Source of the DNA: Lithodes maja
Taxonomy: Eukaryota > Arthropoda > Malacostraca > Decapoda > Lithodidae
Length of the DNA stretch: 64,000 nt
Direction: 5' to 3'
Assembly: GCA_037953745.1 (NCBI GenBank)
Contig: JBAKBP010001618.1
Coordinates: forward strand, 62,001 to 126,000
A program made the translations under genes and the position numbers. The notes under the pieces are model-generated. The model had not been told where the DNA came from. It ran no database searches and saw nothing but the letters and a program-made list of their open reading frames with translations. Shown in pieces: positions 44,988 through 57,126 of this stretch. Numbering within the stretch: the stretch's first letter is position 1; the number at the start of each line of letters is the position of its first letter.

Positions 44988-47900
44988 GGCTTCCCCGCCG
45001 ATACCGTACATGCGCACCCCCGCATTCCTTGTGACGACATCTGCCTGCGCAGCATCACCGCTTTCAGCGACATGGCCAGATACAGTCGGTCTATGGTAGG
45101 GCTGTTGCATTAGACTAGAGCAGCATTGGGAGGCTATGCGACGACCGGGCACTGCGATACCACAGCCGACCTTACCAATCTGCTCAATGTCCTCCTTTTG
45201 ACCACCACCCTTGGCAGCCATGGGTCGACCCTGACCTGGCAACCATGCCAAAGCCTCGTCGCCCACCTTGAACCACCGAAACAACGAGGCTAACGGTCTT
45301 TCAACATTCACGTGACCTGCCCGTGGAACATCTTGCACCGCCCGAGTTGTGAGACTCAGGGGCTCGGCACGACCAGTGGGGTATGAACCGAGCTGGTGCT
45401 GGAGTGCTGCACACTGCTGCTCAGGCAGGTGCTCTAGCGCTTCCACAGCCACCAGACTCGTGTCCCCCGCCCACTGTTCCGCCGAGACATGACAATCCCT
45501 ATTCTCCTCCACCTGTGCCCTACTGCCCCCCTCTCCTTCTCCACCTTGGCCGCGGCAGACCAACGCAGGGACAGTAGGCTGCTCAGGTGGTTGCCTCACA
45601 AACTCCTCCAACAGGTTCACATGACATGCTTCCCCGTCCTCGTGTTTAATCTCGACAGCACCATTACCACACTTCTGAACTTCCGGATCCTCCAACTGCA
45701 GTTTACAAATATCTGAGGGAACCAACTTGTCTAGATGCTTCCGAAGCAACCCAAGTCCTTCCCCAATATCAAACTGAGCAACCCTTTCTTCTCTCCGTGT
45801 GCAACGTTGCTGCCTCGGAGTCTCTTCCGGCCCTACCTCCTCACTAGCTGTGACAGGTCCTGGGGCCTCTCCAGACTCTAACATAGGTGCCAATACTGAA
45901 TCACCCAGGAGAGCCGCCGAGTCAAAACTCTTAAAACCAACTCCAGCTTTAGCCTCCTCCTGTTGATCGTTCCTCTGCTGGTCTGAAGACGGAGGACTAG
46001 GCTGTGACACTTTAGCTGCCCGAGCTCGGGTGACAACACACGCCATGGGTTGTGTCTGGCACCGCTCGACCCACTCTTGCTCTTCCCCACTCACGTCGGC
46101 CGGCCTCTCGGCAACGACTAAGGGTAGAACCTCAGAAGCGGGCATTGCAAAGTCGTTGCCGAGAAGAAGGTCGACGCCCTCCACTGGCAGTTTCTCCACA
46201 ATCCCGACATCCAATTCACGTGCCACACCATCCACCTCCAACTCCAACCGCACCAGCGGGTATGACCGAGTTGCATTAATACCCTGCACCACTACCACCC
46301 GAGCCGCATTTATAGGGTAGCCAGTCAAGTTATTCATCAGAGTCTGGGAAGCACCTGTATCACGCAAGACCTCTACTCCATGCTTGCGCCCCGCCCACAT
46401 CACGCAACCCCGTCCTCTATGGTCGCAAAAAACATCCTGAGCAGGGTTCGAGCCTCCCAGGTGCTTCTGCATTGGCTGTGCCTCAGCCTCTGACGAACTG
46501 CCCCGGGCAAACTCAGAAAACTTCGGAGACACACCAATGTTGCAGGCCAAAGACACAGCTGCTGTAGGTGGTTTGCTAGGACAGACTCTTGCAAAGTGCC
46601 CCTTTTCATGACAATGATAACACTCCAACTCCCCTCTGGGCTTCCCTTGGTACTGGGAAGGGCCCGGCCCCTTCTTAAATGGGACGGTGCTAGTCTTGTG
46701 GTCAGTCTTGGTATCATAGCTCTTGTACTTGTTTGCATAAGATATATTACTAACTCGGGGGGGTGGGGCGTCACGCCCCTTGTTACCTGCCTCACTACGC
46801 TGGGCAGACCCGCACCCACGAATTAATGATAGCCGGAGGTCAGCCATCTCAGCTGCCTCCTGTAGAGTTTTTGGATTCTTTTCTTTAATAGTTAAAGTCA
46901 TTTCTGCACCTGTACACTTATAAAACTGCTCGAGCAGAAACAGCTCAGTCAACTGTTCGGCCGTCTCAGCTTTCTCAGAACGTGTCCAGTTTGTAAGTGC
47001 ATCTTTTAAGTCCCGGGCATGTTCAAGAAAGGTCGCCTCCCTAGTCTTTGTAACACCCCGAAACTTCAATCGATATGTTTCTGGTTGCAACTCGTATGCC
47101 CGTAGGACAGCTCTCTTCAATTCTGGGTAGTCAATGCAAGACTCTAAAGGCAGTGCATCATAAGCCTTCAGACCCTTACCCGTAAGTCTGGAGGAGACTA
47201 GAGCTGCCCACTTCTCCTCAGGCCAATTATGCTCCCTACACTTCTTCTCAAAACAATTAAAAAATTCTGTGACTTCAGTTTCACTAAATGCCGGCACCAA
47301 TTTGACTAAGTGGGACAAGGACTGTTCTCTTACTTGGCCCTCACGGCCCATCCGAATCCCTGTCGACTCTGCACGAGTCTTATCTAAATCTATTTGAGCA
47401 CAATATTTCTCTGAGTCGTATCTAAGCTCAGCCTCATGCCTCCTAGTCTCAGCCTCAATCTCATGCCTCCTAGCCTCAACCTCAATCTCCTGCTTCCTAG
47501 CCTCATTCTCCTGCTTCCTAGACTCATTCTCCATCTCCTGCTTCCTAGCCTCATTCTCCATCTCCTGCTTCCTAGCCTCATTCTCCATTTTAGCAAGCTC
47601 GAGTTTAAATATCATCTCAGGAGACAGGCCGGAAGAGGGAGCTGCCACTACTGAAGGAGGGGGGGCAAGAACTGGGGAACCACCATACGCACCGCCCGAG
47701 GGCACTCCAATCTTCCAATGCTCATCCCTCTGTGGGAGAGTGCTAACCTCCGGCAACTGAGTGGACGGCACTGTGGGAGTCGAGTGAGAGGGGATCTGGG
47801 GAGGAACCCCCCCAAACGCCCTCTCCTCCGAAACCCCATGTCGCCCACGCAACACCCAGGAAATCAGCTCCCCCTTGGACATCCCTCCTACATTGGATAG

Positions 47901-48071
47901 ACCCAAAACCTTGGCTATCAGGTGCAAGCCATAAACATTCACCCCAGTCAGCCTCTCCTCCGTCACATGGTACTGCTTACTCACAAAAAGTCTAGCATCC
48001 TCCTCACTAGTTACTAACGGCACCTCCTCACTTAGCATCTCTCGCTCCTCGTCAGTACTAGGGCCCGACAT
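44986..48071 (-). CDS. G3 Gag-protease polyprotein, N-terminal part up to the LINE
   Basis: The first ATG is at 48069-48071; the open frame extends 15 bases further upstream without an ATG. Architecture is the same as G2 residues 1 to about 1020: N-terminal domain, coiled coil, SCAN-like capsid (SRLTGKGLKAYDALP), CCHC knuckle (CYHCHEKGHFARVC), protease (LRDTGASQT), linker with CHVNLL and KVGDEALAWLP. The coiled-coil segment has a different number of 7-residue KQEMENEAR-type repeats from G2 (DNA at about 47440-47600). The frame runs into the poly(A) of the LINE, adding several Phe codons before a stop. Up to the insertion the coding sequence is intact, so Gag and protease could still be made. 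Confidence 0.9.
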
Positions 48072-48261
48072 ACTGAAGTTCACCAAAAAATTCTCGAGAC
48101 AAAAGTGTTAAACTCCCTTATGCAAGCACTAATTACTAAATTAACTGGAGTCTCTTAAATGCTCTCCTAATTGCCTTACAAAAAAAAATATTCTTCAATA
48201 TGTACGCTAAAGTACGAACAAATGTTGTACAACTCTGCAAAAAATTATACTGTTCACAAAA

Positions 48262-48279
48262 TCCTAAGCAAGGTCGCCA
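48262..48279 (-). other. Primer binding site of G3
   Basis: TGGCGACCTTGC on the minus strand, two bases inside the 5' LTR, as in G1 and G2. Confidence 0.72.
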
Positions 48280-48281
48280 TT

Positions 48282-50126
48282 TGTTACGACCGGGCACTCG
48301 GGTACACTAGGGCTCTTACACAGGACTCGAGTATGGCTCGCTGCCACAACGGAAACACACGATCCCAACCCCAGAGTACTGCCAGCCGAACAAAAAACGC
48401 CACTACACTCCAGAGTTCTATCTGCTATAACGGGGTATACAAGAACTCGGTACTAGCGTTTCACACAACAGACTAATAACTAGACGGGAGTTATCTAGTC
48501 TGGTCAACAATCAAACAAAGAAGAAAGTACTACAACACTAAAGAATAGTGTTGGCCGAAGCCGAAGTAATCCACCCTTGAACTAAGAACTTAAGAAGTCC
48601 TCCACCCTCTACTTCGGATCGGCACTATTACGTTACGTTAAACAATAGTCCTCGAGCATCAAGCAAGGAATCTTCTGATAAGTTAGATGCTTCTCGAATA
48701 CTCATAAGAAGTAAGTATCGGATTTTGAACAGCAATTTAATGAATAACTCACTGGTAATTAAAGGCTTTAAATTGACATAAGAAGAATTATAAGAATAAG
48801 CAATAGGCTATGGCAAACATTAAGAAGAAGTACTCCGACAATGCACTAGCAATAGCCTACTAAGATTGTGCTCGTGGGCCACTAATCTCTGAAGTAGCTA
48901 AGCGTGCCACACATGAAATCAATAGTGCTTAAACAATAATATACATAAGGAGAAGCTTCAATACTATACTGTATCTGCTGGTCGAGCAAAGTCTAGCTGG
49001 GATATCTAAGGTTAAGAGACAATGGCTGAGCAAGCGGCTCGTAGCCTAGCGAGGTCCTTAAGACTGTGCGGCCAAATTACGGTAATTGACGGGATGCTCT
49101 CTTGAGAGATCCAGATCACTAGTATCTGGTTCTCTCCTGGCGATCCTCTCAAAGTCAAGCAAATGAGATAGCACAGTGTTGGGTGGCACAGGCAAAAGCC
49201 CTCACTCGCAACACAGTGCTAAACTCCCACGGTACACAGTCAGAAAGACCACCTAGGCGTTCCACGTCTCCGTTGCAATTGTACTGGTTCAACCGCAACC
49301 TAGTACTCATAGGAAATCACAACTCAGAAACCCTATCCCAGTCTAGCATTGCCTAAACCAGCAGAAAACAGGAACATGAATAATCGCACACAGGGAAATG
49401 CATATACGAGTGCAACAAACATCAATCAATCCTATTCTAGTTAACCCTTCCAAAAATAGGCTATCTAACAGGCACTTATCTCGTGAGAACTCAAGCGATA
49501 ATACTTTGGCTGACTAAATCTGCACCAAAGGGGTCATGGAGGTTAAACAGGGACGAGAAGAGAAGAAGATAGGCTGTTCAGAGAGTAGAGAAAGTTCACA
49601 TCAGTCGGAAGAATATGGATAGTTGCAAGGGATATGAGAAGTCGCTTTGCCTGATGAGTTCTGAAGAATGGTGGCAAGAACCTCTCTTTTTATACTCGGC
49701 CCTCTAGCGGCATATCTCAAACTACTTAAGGACCGCCCACTAGCAATCGTTACGTCATATTCTCTCTCAATCTGGGATCGACAAAGGATTTCCCACGCGC
49801 TGAGAGGGAGGAAGGGAGGAGGGAGGAGGGAGTGAGGCCTACACACCTCGTGGCGCGCTCACTGGCCGTCGTTACATAACTCTCTCTCTCATCATTGTAT
49901 ATAAGTCCCACACACAATACTTATATCTAATGATATAAAATAGAACTCGTTGACTTAGAAGAAAACAAAATACATAATGATAATACTTATAGTACAACGG
50001 TTCACATAAACTGAGTTAGGAAACTCTACACAGACTACAGCCAAAGTTCCTGCCCTGACGATCCTAGCGAGGGTGGGGCCTGACTGGGCGTTCTGTACAG
50101 CATGCTCATACTCGACATGCGTCACA
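48282..50126 (-). repeat. 5' LTR of G3
   Basis: 1845 bp; near-identical to 39789-41634. Inverted TATA box at 49688-49694. TACG follows at 50127-50130. Confidence 0.94.
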
Positions 50127-50683
50127 TACGGTATTACTGGTATCTTATTTTATTGTAGTTTAGGCTATATTATGAGTGGAAGATTTGCAATAACTTACCC
50201 TAACCAAAGTCCAAACTTAGTGTTCAAAGTGTGATCTGCACCCTGCCTCTATGTTCTCATTTTGTATACCGGTAACTTTTTAGCCAGATTCTATCTATCT
50301 ATCTATCTATATGCTCAGGCCCAATCCCCATTTTGGGGGTAGCCGACTCAAGACAGAGCAAGAACAGGGAAAACACAAAAACAACATAAAACAAAAAATA
50401 AACACAGATAAAAAACACAAACTCACACACATCCAGGTCACCCAGGAGAAGACCCAGAGACCAGGGTTACCAAGGTCGCTCCAGCACTCCCCCAGCCCCT
50501 GACCACCCGGAGAGGTTCCGATCTCGGCAGGCAGACATGCAGCGGAGCCAAAGCCACAAGCCCTCCCACCACACTTCCAGGCACACCCTTCATATTAATC
50601 GTCCCCCCGGGCCAGGCGCCTGATGGACTATTATCTAGTCGAACTTGCGCCCGACCCCTTACTCCAAATGACCACGTGTTCAC

Positions 50684-50998
50684 TCAACTATTCACAAGCA
50701 TTCTCCATTCACTCCTGTCCACCACCACTTCCCCTGCCTGATCTATAGTCATTCCTCTATCATCCAAAGCCTTTCTTACACAGTCTCTCCATCTCAATGG
50801 GGGTCTTCCTGCCCTTCTATCTCCCCTTGTACCTGACTCACATATTCTCTTTGTAAGCCTTTCATCTCCCATTCGTTCAACATGACCATACCAGCTCAGC
50901 ACCCTTCTGTCCACTCTGGCTGACAAATGTTCCTGCTGCCCCACTCTCCTACGTATCTCTTCATTCCTCAATCTGTCTCTACGAGTAACTCCACACAT
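50684..50998 (-). pseudogene. LINE polymerase C-terminal segment
   Basis: Conserved tail of the same LINE: RRVLSWYGHVERMGDERLTK, GDRRAGRPPLRWRDCV and a terminal VVDRSEWRMLV. In a different frame from 51026-51505, indicating a frameshift near 51000-51030. Confidence 0.75.
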
Positions 50999-51025
50999 AC
51001 ATACTCCTCAAGCAGCTCATCTCCA

Positions 51026-53627
51026 TCACATCCAGCCCTCTTTCTCTTTTTTCTTCAGAGTCCATGTCTCAGCCCCATACATCACTGTTGGCACAACAAT
51101 TCCTTGATACAGTGCACTTTTTACTTTCACTCCGAGATTTCTCGTCTTCCACATACTTCCCATTGCTCCGAAAACCTTCCTTCCTTCACACACTCTCTGT
51201 TTTACCTCCATTTCCATACCTCCACTCCTGCTTATCGTTCCTCCTAGATATTTAAAACACTCTACTTGTTCCAATATTTCCCCATCCAGCCTCACATCTA
51301 GATTCACCCTATGCTCTCCCCTATTACACACCATTACTTTACTTTTATTGACGTTCACCTTCAGTTTCCTCCTTCCACAAACCACACCAAACTCTTTGAC
51401 TACCCGCTGCAGTTTCTCATCAGAATCCGCCACCAATGCTGTGTCATCAGCGAACAGCAACTGATTCAACTCCCAATCTCTACCATTCTTTCCTACTAAA
51501 CCCAATCCTCTCCCATAGTTCTCCTTTTCACCTCCCTCACCACACCATCCATAAACATATTAAACAGCCATGGTGACATTACACAACCCTGTCGCAAACC
51601 TACCTTTACCTCAAACCATTCACTCAACTCACCATTTCCTACTCTCACACATGCTCTGCTCCCTTCATAAAAAACTCTTAACTGCTTCTAACAAATTTCC
51701 TCCTATTTCATAAATCCTTAACACCTCCACATTGCTTCACCGGTCCAACACGATCATATGCTTTTTCCAAGTCCATAAAAGCCCAAAATATCTCCTTATG
51801 CTTCTCTAAATACTTCTCGCATAACTGTCTTACTGCAAACATCTGATCCACGCACCCTCTTCCCCTCCTAAAACCGCACTGTTCTTCTCCTATTGCAACT
51901 TCCGTACACTTTATTATCCTCTCTATCAACACCCTGCCATACAGCTTTCCAACCACTGACAATAAACTAATACCTCTATAACTTGAACACTCCTGCCGAT
52001 CTCCCTTCCCCTTGTACAACGGCACAATACATGCACTCTTCCAGTCTATTGGTACCATTGACACAACAAAGCACACATTGAAAAGTCTCACCAACCAATC
52101 TATTATCACATCTCCACCCTTCTTTATACACTCCACAGCAATACCATCCAAACCTTCTGCTTTTCCCGCTCTCATTTGTTTCACTGCTTCTTTCACCTCA
52201 TTTTCCTCAATCCTTTCATTCATTCCCTGCCACCTGGGTGGCCTGGGTAACCTATCTCCATCCACCTCTGCTTCAATCACTGCTTCTCTTCCATCTCTTG
52301 TATTTAACAAAGATTCAAAATACTCAGCATATCTTTTCCTCACTTCAACTGGTTTCACTAGTAATTCTCCATTTTCATCTTTCACTGACTCTTCCCTCTT
52401 TTGTCCTCCTTTCCTTACTTTATTTACCTCCTTCCAGAACATCTTCTTTCGTTCTTCAAAATTCTCACTCAGCCTTTGGCCCCACCTTTCGTTTGCATCT
52501 TTTTTTGCTTCTCTAATTTTCCGTTTTGCCTCCCTCCTTTTCTCCTTGTACCTCTCCCATACCTCAACACTACCATCCTGTAAAACCCTCTCAAAACACT
52601 GTCTCTTCTCCTCAACTGCCTTTCTCACCGTATCATTCCACCACTCGCTTCCCTTCCTGATACCTCTGCCTCCTACTTTCCTTTTGCCGCATACTACCTC
52701 TGCACTTGCTTTCACTCCTTCCTTAAACTGTTGCCATTCAACCTCTACTTCTCTCTCTTCCATCTCTCTCACTTCCATCCACTTTTCATTTAGTCTTTCC
52801 TTGTACTCCCTCTCTTTTTCACTCTTCTCTAACTCACTAACTTTTATTACCTCTCTTACTTCACGCTTGTCTCTTATTCTCCTGTAACTCTTAACTCTTA
52901 GCTTTCCCTCCACCAGGTAATGATCTGACATACCCTCCGCCTCACCTCTCATCACATTCACATCCAGCAGTCTACACAATCTTTCCCTTGTCACCAGCAC
53001 ATAATCCATCAATGCCCTCTCTACAATCTCTCCCCTCACAAGTCTATGCCAGGTGTACTTGTGTATACGCCTTTTTTTGAAGAACGTATTACCTACACTC
53101 AATCTACACTCTTCACATACATTTTTCAGTCTTTCTCCACTCTCGTTTACACCATCCACACCAAAACTACCGATGACTCCCTCAACAGGCTCATTTCCTA
53201 CCCTAGCATTTAGGTCCCCTAAAACTATAACATTTTCATTTTCATCAAACCCTTGTAGACAATCTCTCAAATCCTCCCAGAAACCCTCTACCTCGTCTAA
53301 CTCTCTTTCACTTCCTGGTCCATACGCACTTACAAAAACCCACCTTTCACCCTTAAACCGCATTCTCACCCACATTAGCCTTGATGACACCTCTTTCCAC
53401 TCTTTTATAAACTCTCTCAACTCCTCCTTCACAATAATAGCCACTCCTTCTTTCCCCCTGACTCCCTCGTCTACTCCAGACTTTCTACCCATCACGTTTC
53501 CAAAATCCACTTCTCCCTCTCCTTTCATCTTTGTTTCATTCAGTGCAAGGACATCATACATCCTTCTTTCAAATAACCTTCCAATATCCTCTCGCTTCTC
53601 ATTCGTACTACATCCACGCACATTCAA
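51026..53627 (-). pseudogene. LINE endonuclease-reverse transcriptase ORF, frame broken
   Basis: The upstream segment (51708-53627, 639 codons; its first codon is TTG and the frame continues upstream, so the true start is uncertain) carries an AP-type endonuclease: LNETKM, AYGPGSERE, GDLNARVG and SDHYLVEGKL. The start of the RT follows: VPLYKGKGDRQECSSYRGIS, CGFRRGRGCVDQ and motif A FMDLEKAYDRV. The frame is lost between 51710 and 51505, then resumes with the catalytic block LLFADDTALVAD and downstream RT (51026-51505). Indels therefore inactivate the copy. On family knowledge this layout is a single-enzyme non-LTR polyprotein; clade not determined. Confidence 0.85.
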
Positions 53628-53945
53628 AGCTCCTATTCTTAGGGTCCGGGACCACGAACGCGTTCCCTCGCCCCTATCTCTGTCTCGTTTTTTTGGTAGA
53701 TTTATTTAAGGGGAGAAGGATACCAGGCCCCCCGCCCCCGATCCCCTTTAGCCGACTTCTACGTCTCACCGGAGAAAAGCGGTGGTGGAAATTTCTCACC
53801 CCTCCACCACAGAGGAGGCTACCTGCACCAGAAAGTGGCGGGCGTTGGGGTCGCCGCATCCCTACGCCATTTGAAAAAATTAGAGATGCAGAAGGAGAAA
53901 AAGATAGAAGGGGCTATGGGAAGTAGAGGACACCAACCCTCACTC

Positions 53946-54588
53946 TGACAAAGGGTCAGCCCACCACAGAATTGTATTGATAAATTGTATTGATTGAAAT
54001 TAATAGACCGAAAAAGCATATGTTACAGGCCTAAAACCTTCGCAGACATCGCCAACAAGATTTGAATTTCGTGCTCATAGCCACTGACCAATCAGCGACG
54101 AGAATCAATGTTTGGCTATCAATGTCGTTCAGTCTGCGCGATCAGAAACAGGATTGCCCAAACAGAAACAGGATTGCCTGATAGGGTAGACTGAACGCAC
54201 TCCAGCTGGTGTTGCTTGATTTTCTTTGTACATTCCTACAAAAGCAAGCAAACGACACAAACACTCTCACGATATATTCATTAACACAGACACTCACACA
54301 CAGGCACTATCTCTCTCATCACATATTCTTTAACACACACACGCAGTCAAATGTCTGTAACTACCGTATTTAACAACCAACCTTCTGCTGGCTTGTGAAC
54401 CAATTATTCATCTCCCCTGCTGCTGTTGTTCGTAAGCTGCCCTTCATTCCGTGGACAGTGAGTCAAATTAGGAGTTTGGGTTTTGTCCATAAGTGGGCGG
54501 AATCTGGCATTACAGATTCCAAGAATGATTGTGAACAAGTATAAAGTTTAGATAATTTCGAGGGGGCGTTTGGGCTCGGTATGCTTAC
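53946..54588. other. Spacer
   Basis: A short direct repeat CAGAAACAGGATTGCC at about 54144-54178. No gene. Confidence 0.4.
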
Positions 54589-54592
54589 TTAA

Positions 54593-55030
54593 CCCGTGGA
54601 GCCCCGGCTAGTTTTGTAATGTTTGTTCACCAGAACCCGGCCGGTTTTCAAAAAATGGTTTTATTCCAGAAACAATAGCGAATGGGTTAGGAATGAAGGA
54701 AAAACCACGAAAAACCGCTCAAAAAGCTTAAAGAATGGTCCTACAGAGCCCCCGAAAACGTATTTTACAAGAGTAAAAAATTGAAGGCAATTACCCCAAA
54801 AAAACAGGTTATTGCTTGCTCACGCGCACGCACGTGGACTTTGAGAGTTTTCAACCATCGGCACGGTTGCGTGGGATACGTACACAGTTCCCATACAAAT
54901 CTGAGCCCTCTTGAGTGGCTACATCTGAGGTTACGGTCGGCGCAATTAGGGTGACGCGTCAGACGCGTCGCTGGGGCTGTGTGTTACACACATCGCCGAC
55001 GCGTCAAACGCGTCGCTGGGGCTGTACGGG
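54593..55030. mobile_element. piggyBac-like MITE, subfamily P4
   Basis: Flanked by TTAA at 54589-54592 and 55031-55034. Ends CCCGTGGAGCCCCGGC and the inverse of CCCGTACAGCCCCAGC. The right end carries a tandem duplication with GACGCGTC and GCGTCGCTGGGGCTG. Confidence 0.7.
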
Positions 55031-55034
55031 TTAA

Positions 55035-56007
55035 GGGGGTAAGGGTTATTTTTTTAGTGTATTTATTTATTCATGTATTCTTGTTGTAGTTTCGTCTCTA
55101 TGCTACTGTTAAAAATGTGGGGTAGAAAAAGGGTAAATTTATAAAGCTAAGGGTAAACTTATGTCTCAAGGTGATATTTGGATGAATATTTACCCTTGTG
55201 GAGAAACTTATCCTTTACCTTCAAGGTTCAAAGGGTAAACTAATTCTATACAGATTACCCTTACAAGTTTACCCTTTCTCATGATTTTTTTACCTATAAT
55301 AATTGCATTATATTAAAAACTGTGTTGCGTAAAATACCAAATGTATGCACTACTAAATACATATCGACACAAGAAGAGGCATTTGATTAGCTGCTGGTTA
55401 TTAAATTTGAAGAAATGTGTTTGCGAGGCCAAAGCAAGTGACGTGTGGCAAGGATCTGGCATCGTTGCCAGATACCTCTTGTCTGGAGTAGCGGTACAAC
55501 TAGATTTGTTTTCCATTACGAAGTTGGGACAACTGACTACTTGAAAACGTCTTTGGTAATGAAATAATGCAGTTGATATCCATTCTGCATAGTAAAGTTA
55601 ATGAATACAAACGATTTAATGTATAAAAATCACATGAGAGTGAAACTATGTGGCACCTCCAGGAAGCAGCAGACACCCAGCTGATCACATCATAACAACA
55701 CACGTAGTCAAGTACACATCAACCAGATTTGTCATCCAGTTCATCCCTGCCAGGCTTTAATTCTGCAATAACTACAGTGATAGTCTTCAAAACCACATTA
55801 TCAGGTACTGGTATTATACATTAATAAAAAAAAAAAAAAAAATCTCCCTAGCGGGGGAAGGGGAGGAAGGAAGAGGTGTAGGCGGGGAGAGGTAAAGTCA
55901 GAAATATGAAGGAAAGGAGGAGAGTAAAAGTTGGTGGGCATACCGCCTTGCTAGGGCAGCTAGGCCTAGGCTATGTAGACCTATCATCACTTGCATTGCT
56001 GTGACCA
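55035..56007. other. Spacer
   Basis: Short GGGTAAA(C) direct and inverted motifs at 55125-55280 and a poly(A) near 55826. No gene. Confidence 0.4.
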
Positions 56008-56011
56008 TTAA

Positions 56012-57122
56012 CCTGTTAAGCGCTAAATAGCCCTAGGAGCTAGGGTAGTTATTTGTGTATTTCTAGCCTTGGATTCTGACAGAATTCGTTATATTTACAA
56101 TATAGACCATTATTTGTTTTCGGTATGCTTTTATTTTACATATATGATGTATATATGAACCTTCAAGAGTGCTAAAATAAGTGGGAAAAGCATTTGGGTG
56201 GTGAAAACCGAAGATATTGGCCACCCGGTCGTAATGTCAGGCGAGAGAGAGCTGCAGTCAACCCTCCTCTCTCGCTGTCTGTGAGGTAACTGAGGGCGGC
56301 GGGGCGGTCTGGGCTGGTGTGTGTGTGGTACATATCGATCTTTTCTGCAACCCACTTGTGCTACATTATCGCGGGAGAGAAAAATAACCGATAAATGATG
56401 ATAATAAGAGGGAAAATAGGTGATAATTGAGGAGGGGAGGGAGGGGGGAATAAGGTGGGGAAGGAGGGGAGGGGGGTGGGTGAGATTTACATGGATGAGT
56501 ACTGGAGGGGAATTATCTCACCTAGAGACAATTTTTTTTTTTTTGATAGGCCCTTTTTTTTTTTGGAAAGCTTTTTTTATGGTCCTGCTTCCGTGAGGCC
56601 TATCGCGTTCCCTATAGGAAGCCTTCCGTGAGGCCTATCGCGCTTGCCGGGTTAATTGATTCCATTCTAGGCTATTAACCCGGGAACTGCGGGAAGACTC
56701 TTAAGAGTTCCCCCGGCGGACTGCGGGAAGACTCTTAAGAGTCAGAAAACAAAAATCAATTTTAAACATCGAAAAAAAAAATTGTTTTGCCCTTGGGCCA
56801 TGCAAAATATAAGTCCTCTACCTCCCCTCCTTCCCCACTTTCCTCCCCTCCTTCAGTTATCATCTATTTTCCCTGTTATTCCCTTATTCTGAGGTATATT
56901 TTCGTGCTAACATTAGCGAGTTGCAAGCAGGGCATTGTCATCACTGTTAGCAAGCGAGTGCAAGAGAGAGAGAGGGAGTATCGATCGACAGTGTCTCAGT
57001 GGCCTTGGGGGAAATTGGCGGGAAAGCAGGTTGCCTCACCCATACATTATGCAACTCCCGCCCTGTATCGCCGATTTTGACCATCCAAACGCTGTTTTCA
57101 CTCGTTTTATTGCTGTAACAGG
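56012..57122. mobile_element. Possible TTAA-flanked element, weak
   Basis: TTAA at 56008-56011 and 57123-57126 with 7-bp inverse ends CCTGTTA/TAACAGG. The interior has two direct repeats (GTGAGGCCTATCGCG; CTGCGGGAAGACTCTTAAGAGT) and other TTAA sites. The short ends could be coincidence. Confidence 0.35.
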
Positions 57123-57126
57123 TTAA

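Larger units (their letters stand above)
39789..50126 (-). mobile_element. Complete LTR retrotransposon G3 with nested LINE
   Basis: Minus strand. 3' LTR 39789-41634, interior 41635-48281, 5' LTR 48282-50126. Target duplication TACG at 39785-39788 and 50127-50130. LTRs are almost identical: the only difference I see is one extra T near 40768. The internal sequence closely matches G2. The ORF is interrupted by a poly(A)-tailed LINE at 42874-44987. Without that insertion the frame would be continuous, so G3 arrived intact. It is among the youngest insertions in the window. Confidence 0.94.
50285..53945 (-). mobile_element. LINE with endonuclease and reverse transcriptase, decayed
   Basis: Minus strand. 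The 3' end is marked by a (CTAT)n/(ATAG)n tail at 50285-50312 and a 3' UTR also found at 16085-16225. The coding region is 50684 to about 53660. A likely 5' untranslated region extends to about 53945, but that border is approximate. The microsatellite tail replaces a poly(A), as in several LINE clades. No target duplication could be established. Confidence 0.8.

Noticed and set aside
44847..45113. Plus-strand ORF spanning the LINE end and G3
   Set aside because: It crosses the poly(A) junction and is antisense to the G3 ORF.
52012..53709. Plus-strand ORFs of 291 and 218 codons
   Set aside because: They are antisense shadows of the LINE endonuclease/RT frame on the minus strand.
56012..57122. 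Confident piggyBac-type element
   Set aside because: Only 7 bp of inverted end; listed as weak because TTAA sites are common in this AT-rich DNA.
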